Assembly (NCBI GenBank): GCA_945788655.1
Contig: CALZMV010000072.1
Coordinates: 1 to 6,921 of the forward strand
DNA length: 6,921 nt
Reading direction: 5' to 3'
From: an uncultured Clostridia bacterium
GTDB lineage: Bacteria; Bacillota; Clostridia; Peptostreptococcales; Anaerovoracaceae
The notes beneath the pieces were generated by a model that saw only the letters and a list, made by a program, of their open reading frames with translations, had not been told where the DNA came from and ran no database searches. Position numbers and translations under genes: made by a program. Below, one piece after another: positions 6,250-6,921 of the stretch; position 1 is the stretch's first letter, and each line of letters begins with the position of its first letter.

Positions 6250-6289
6250 GCATTGGCACTATAATTGAAAAGAATATGCAAAATCAAAA

Positions 6290-6299
6290 TTTGTCGAAA
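6290..6299 (+). promoter_or_regulatory. Candidate Spo0A box upstream of the membrane-protein gene
   Basis: TTTGTCGAAA contains the TGTCGAA core at 6292-6298 and matches the extended B. subtilis 0A-box consensus throughout. It overlaps a -35-like TTGTCG (6291-6296), with TATAAG 19 nt further on (6316-6321), an arrangement resembling Spo0A-activated sigma-A promoters where the box overlaps an imperfect promoter. It lies about 87 nt before the ATG at 6386. Confidence 0.45.
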
Positions 6300-6314
6300 T
6301 CAGGGAGAAAAAAG

Positions 6315-6345
6315 CTATAAGAAAAAAAGATTCTTTCTGCTATAG
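6315..6345 (+). repeat. Inverted repeat between the Spo0A box and the membrane-protein gene
   Basis: CTATAAGAAA (6315-6324) faces TTTCT (6334-6338) and TATAG (6341-6345): both halves of the left arm pair, with a GC bulge in the right arm and a 9-nt loop. It contains one TATAAG and is followed by another (6348-6353), so it may act as an operator over the promoter or as a leader hairpin. No T run follows. Confidence 0.4.
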
Positions 6346-6385
6346 GGTATAAGATTAACTTAAGCAAAGAAAGGTGGGATGAAAA

Positions 6386-6921
6386 ATGTTGAAATTCATT
6401 CAACTGGCATATATTGTTGCCTTGATGATAGGTATACTTCCATTTTCGATGCAGCTGATGATTTGCGTTAAAAATCTATCTGTAAACAATATGATGGTTA
6501 AGAGCAAGAACACCCTGGTGTTTCTGAGCATAATAGTCATATTCAATTTATGCGATTTTCTTACTATTTTTTTAGAGAGCGAAACAGGAGGACGCAACAT
6601 CGCATGGATATATATGGTGGAGAATATTTTAGAGGTAATGATGGCATATTCGCTCATAGCCATGCAGTGTGACTATGTGGGAGGAAAGAAAAACAAGGGT
6701 ATTATTCCGCTTTTTCTGGCAGTATCATGTGCAATGGTGTTCATAGATATATCGTTTATTACCGATTATGTTTTCTTTTCGGAAAAAGTATACATAATAT
6801 CGATGATTGTGCTGAATTTGATACCACTGGTTGTAACAGGCTATTATGCGGTTAAGTATATGAAAATAGTATATAAGAGTAATCTAGATAAAATGGTAAT
6901 AACATACTTGCTTCTTTACAA
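6386..6921 (+). CDS. Multi-pass membrane protein, N-terminal 178 residues (3' end outside window), function unknown
   Basis: An uninterrupted frame runs from ATG at 6386 to the right edge. The start has AAGGTGGG (6371-6378) with a 7-nt spacer. Hydrophobic segments lie at about 5-28, 43-63, 72-94, 105-125, 135-156 and 168 onward, so at least five and probably six spans are visible. They are joined by short loops, several rich in Lys. There is no signal peptide separate from the first span and no recognisable catalytic motif. Such N-terminal membrane sensor regions often precede an output domain (LuxR-type HTH, GGDEF or histidine kinase) in Clostridia, but none is seen here, so this is only a possibility. 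By my hand count 14 of 24 Ile codons are ATA, clearly more than in ahcY, which suggests low expression or a different origin. It has its own upstream signals and is separated from the metabolic operon by two strong terminators. Confidence 0.75.
   Translation, partial: MLKFIQLAYIVALMIGILPFSMQLMICVKNLSVNNMMVKSKNTLVFLSIIVIFNLCDFLTIFLESETGGRNIAWIYMVENILEVMMAYSLIAMQCDYVGGKKNKGIIPLFLAVSCAMVFIDISFITDYVFFSEKVYIISMIVLNLIPLVVTGYYAVKYMKIVYKSNLDKMVITYLLLY

Noticed and set aside
6260..6265. Perfect TATAAT hexamer after the attenuator-like terminator
   Set aside because: At 15-17 nt upstream there is only TTGGGG/CTTTGG inside the terminator arm, and there is no extended -10, so a promoter is not supported.
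6379..6381. Alternative ATG directly after AAAGGTGGG
   Set aside because: There is no spacer from the ribosome binding site, and the frame stops after about 30 codons. The ATG at 6386 has correct spacing and a long open frame.
6400..6663. Minus-strand ORF of 87 residues
   Set aside because: It is antisense to the better supported + strand membrane-protein gene at 6386, which has a good ribosome binding site and a continuous hydrophobic pattern.

Overview
The window reads as chromosomal DNA of an anaerobic, probably spore-forming Firmicute of the class Clostridia. Lachnospiraceae or a related family is my guess, not something I can prove here. The grounds are the cdaR-glmM-glmS gene order, moderate AT-richness with strong AGGAGG-type ribosome binding sites, proteins of clear Firmicute type (YbbR, GlmM, GlmS, YwlG), a tiny cysteine-rich membrane protein of the kind common in spore formers, and a perfect match to the Spo0A box. 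No transposase, integrase, CRISPR array, tRNA or rRNA gene is visible.

Positions 1-5750 hold five tightly packed + strand genes: the 3' part of cdaR (YbbR-repeat regulator of the c-di-AMP cyclase CdaA), glmM, glmS, an adenosylhomocysteinase of the short Thermotoga/archaeal type, and a ywlG (DUF436/TIGR01440) family gene. The gaps are 14, 8, 36 and 14 nt with no convincing internal terminator, so one transcript is likely. CdaR, GlmM and GlmS join c-di-AMP signalling to supply of glucosamine phosphates for cell wall synthesis: GlmS makes glucosamine-6-phosphate and GlmM isomerises it to glucosamine-1-phosphate. The last two genes add S-adenosylhomocysteine (or S-inosylhomocysteine) recycling and a conserved protein of unknown function.

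Positions 5751-6385 lack a long gene but are dense in signals. There is a possible sporulation (sigma-K-like) promoter, a short hairpin, a 32-residue cysteine-rich one-segment membrane protein gene (5860-5958) and a strong terminator (5990-6038). These are followed by a separate leader unit: a possible sigma-A promoter, a hairpin, a 9-codon ORF with an excellent ribosome binding site, and a strong terminator whose 5' arm lies inside that ORF. This is the architecture of a ribosome-controlled transcription attenuator and is the most interesting element here. A perfect Spo0A-box match (6290-6299) and an inverted repeat precede the last gene.

Positions 6386-6921 hold the first 178 codons of a multi-pass membrane protein that runs off the window. 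Its output domain is not visible, so its function is unknown.
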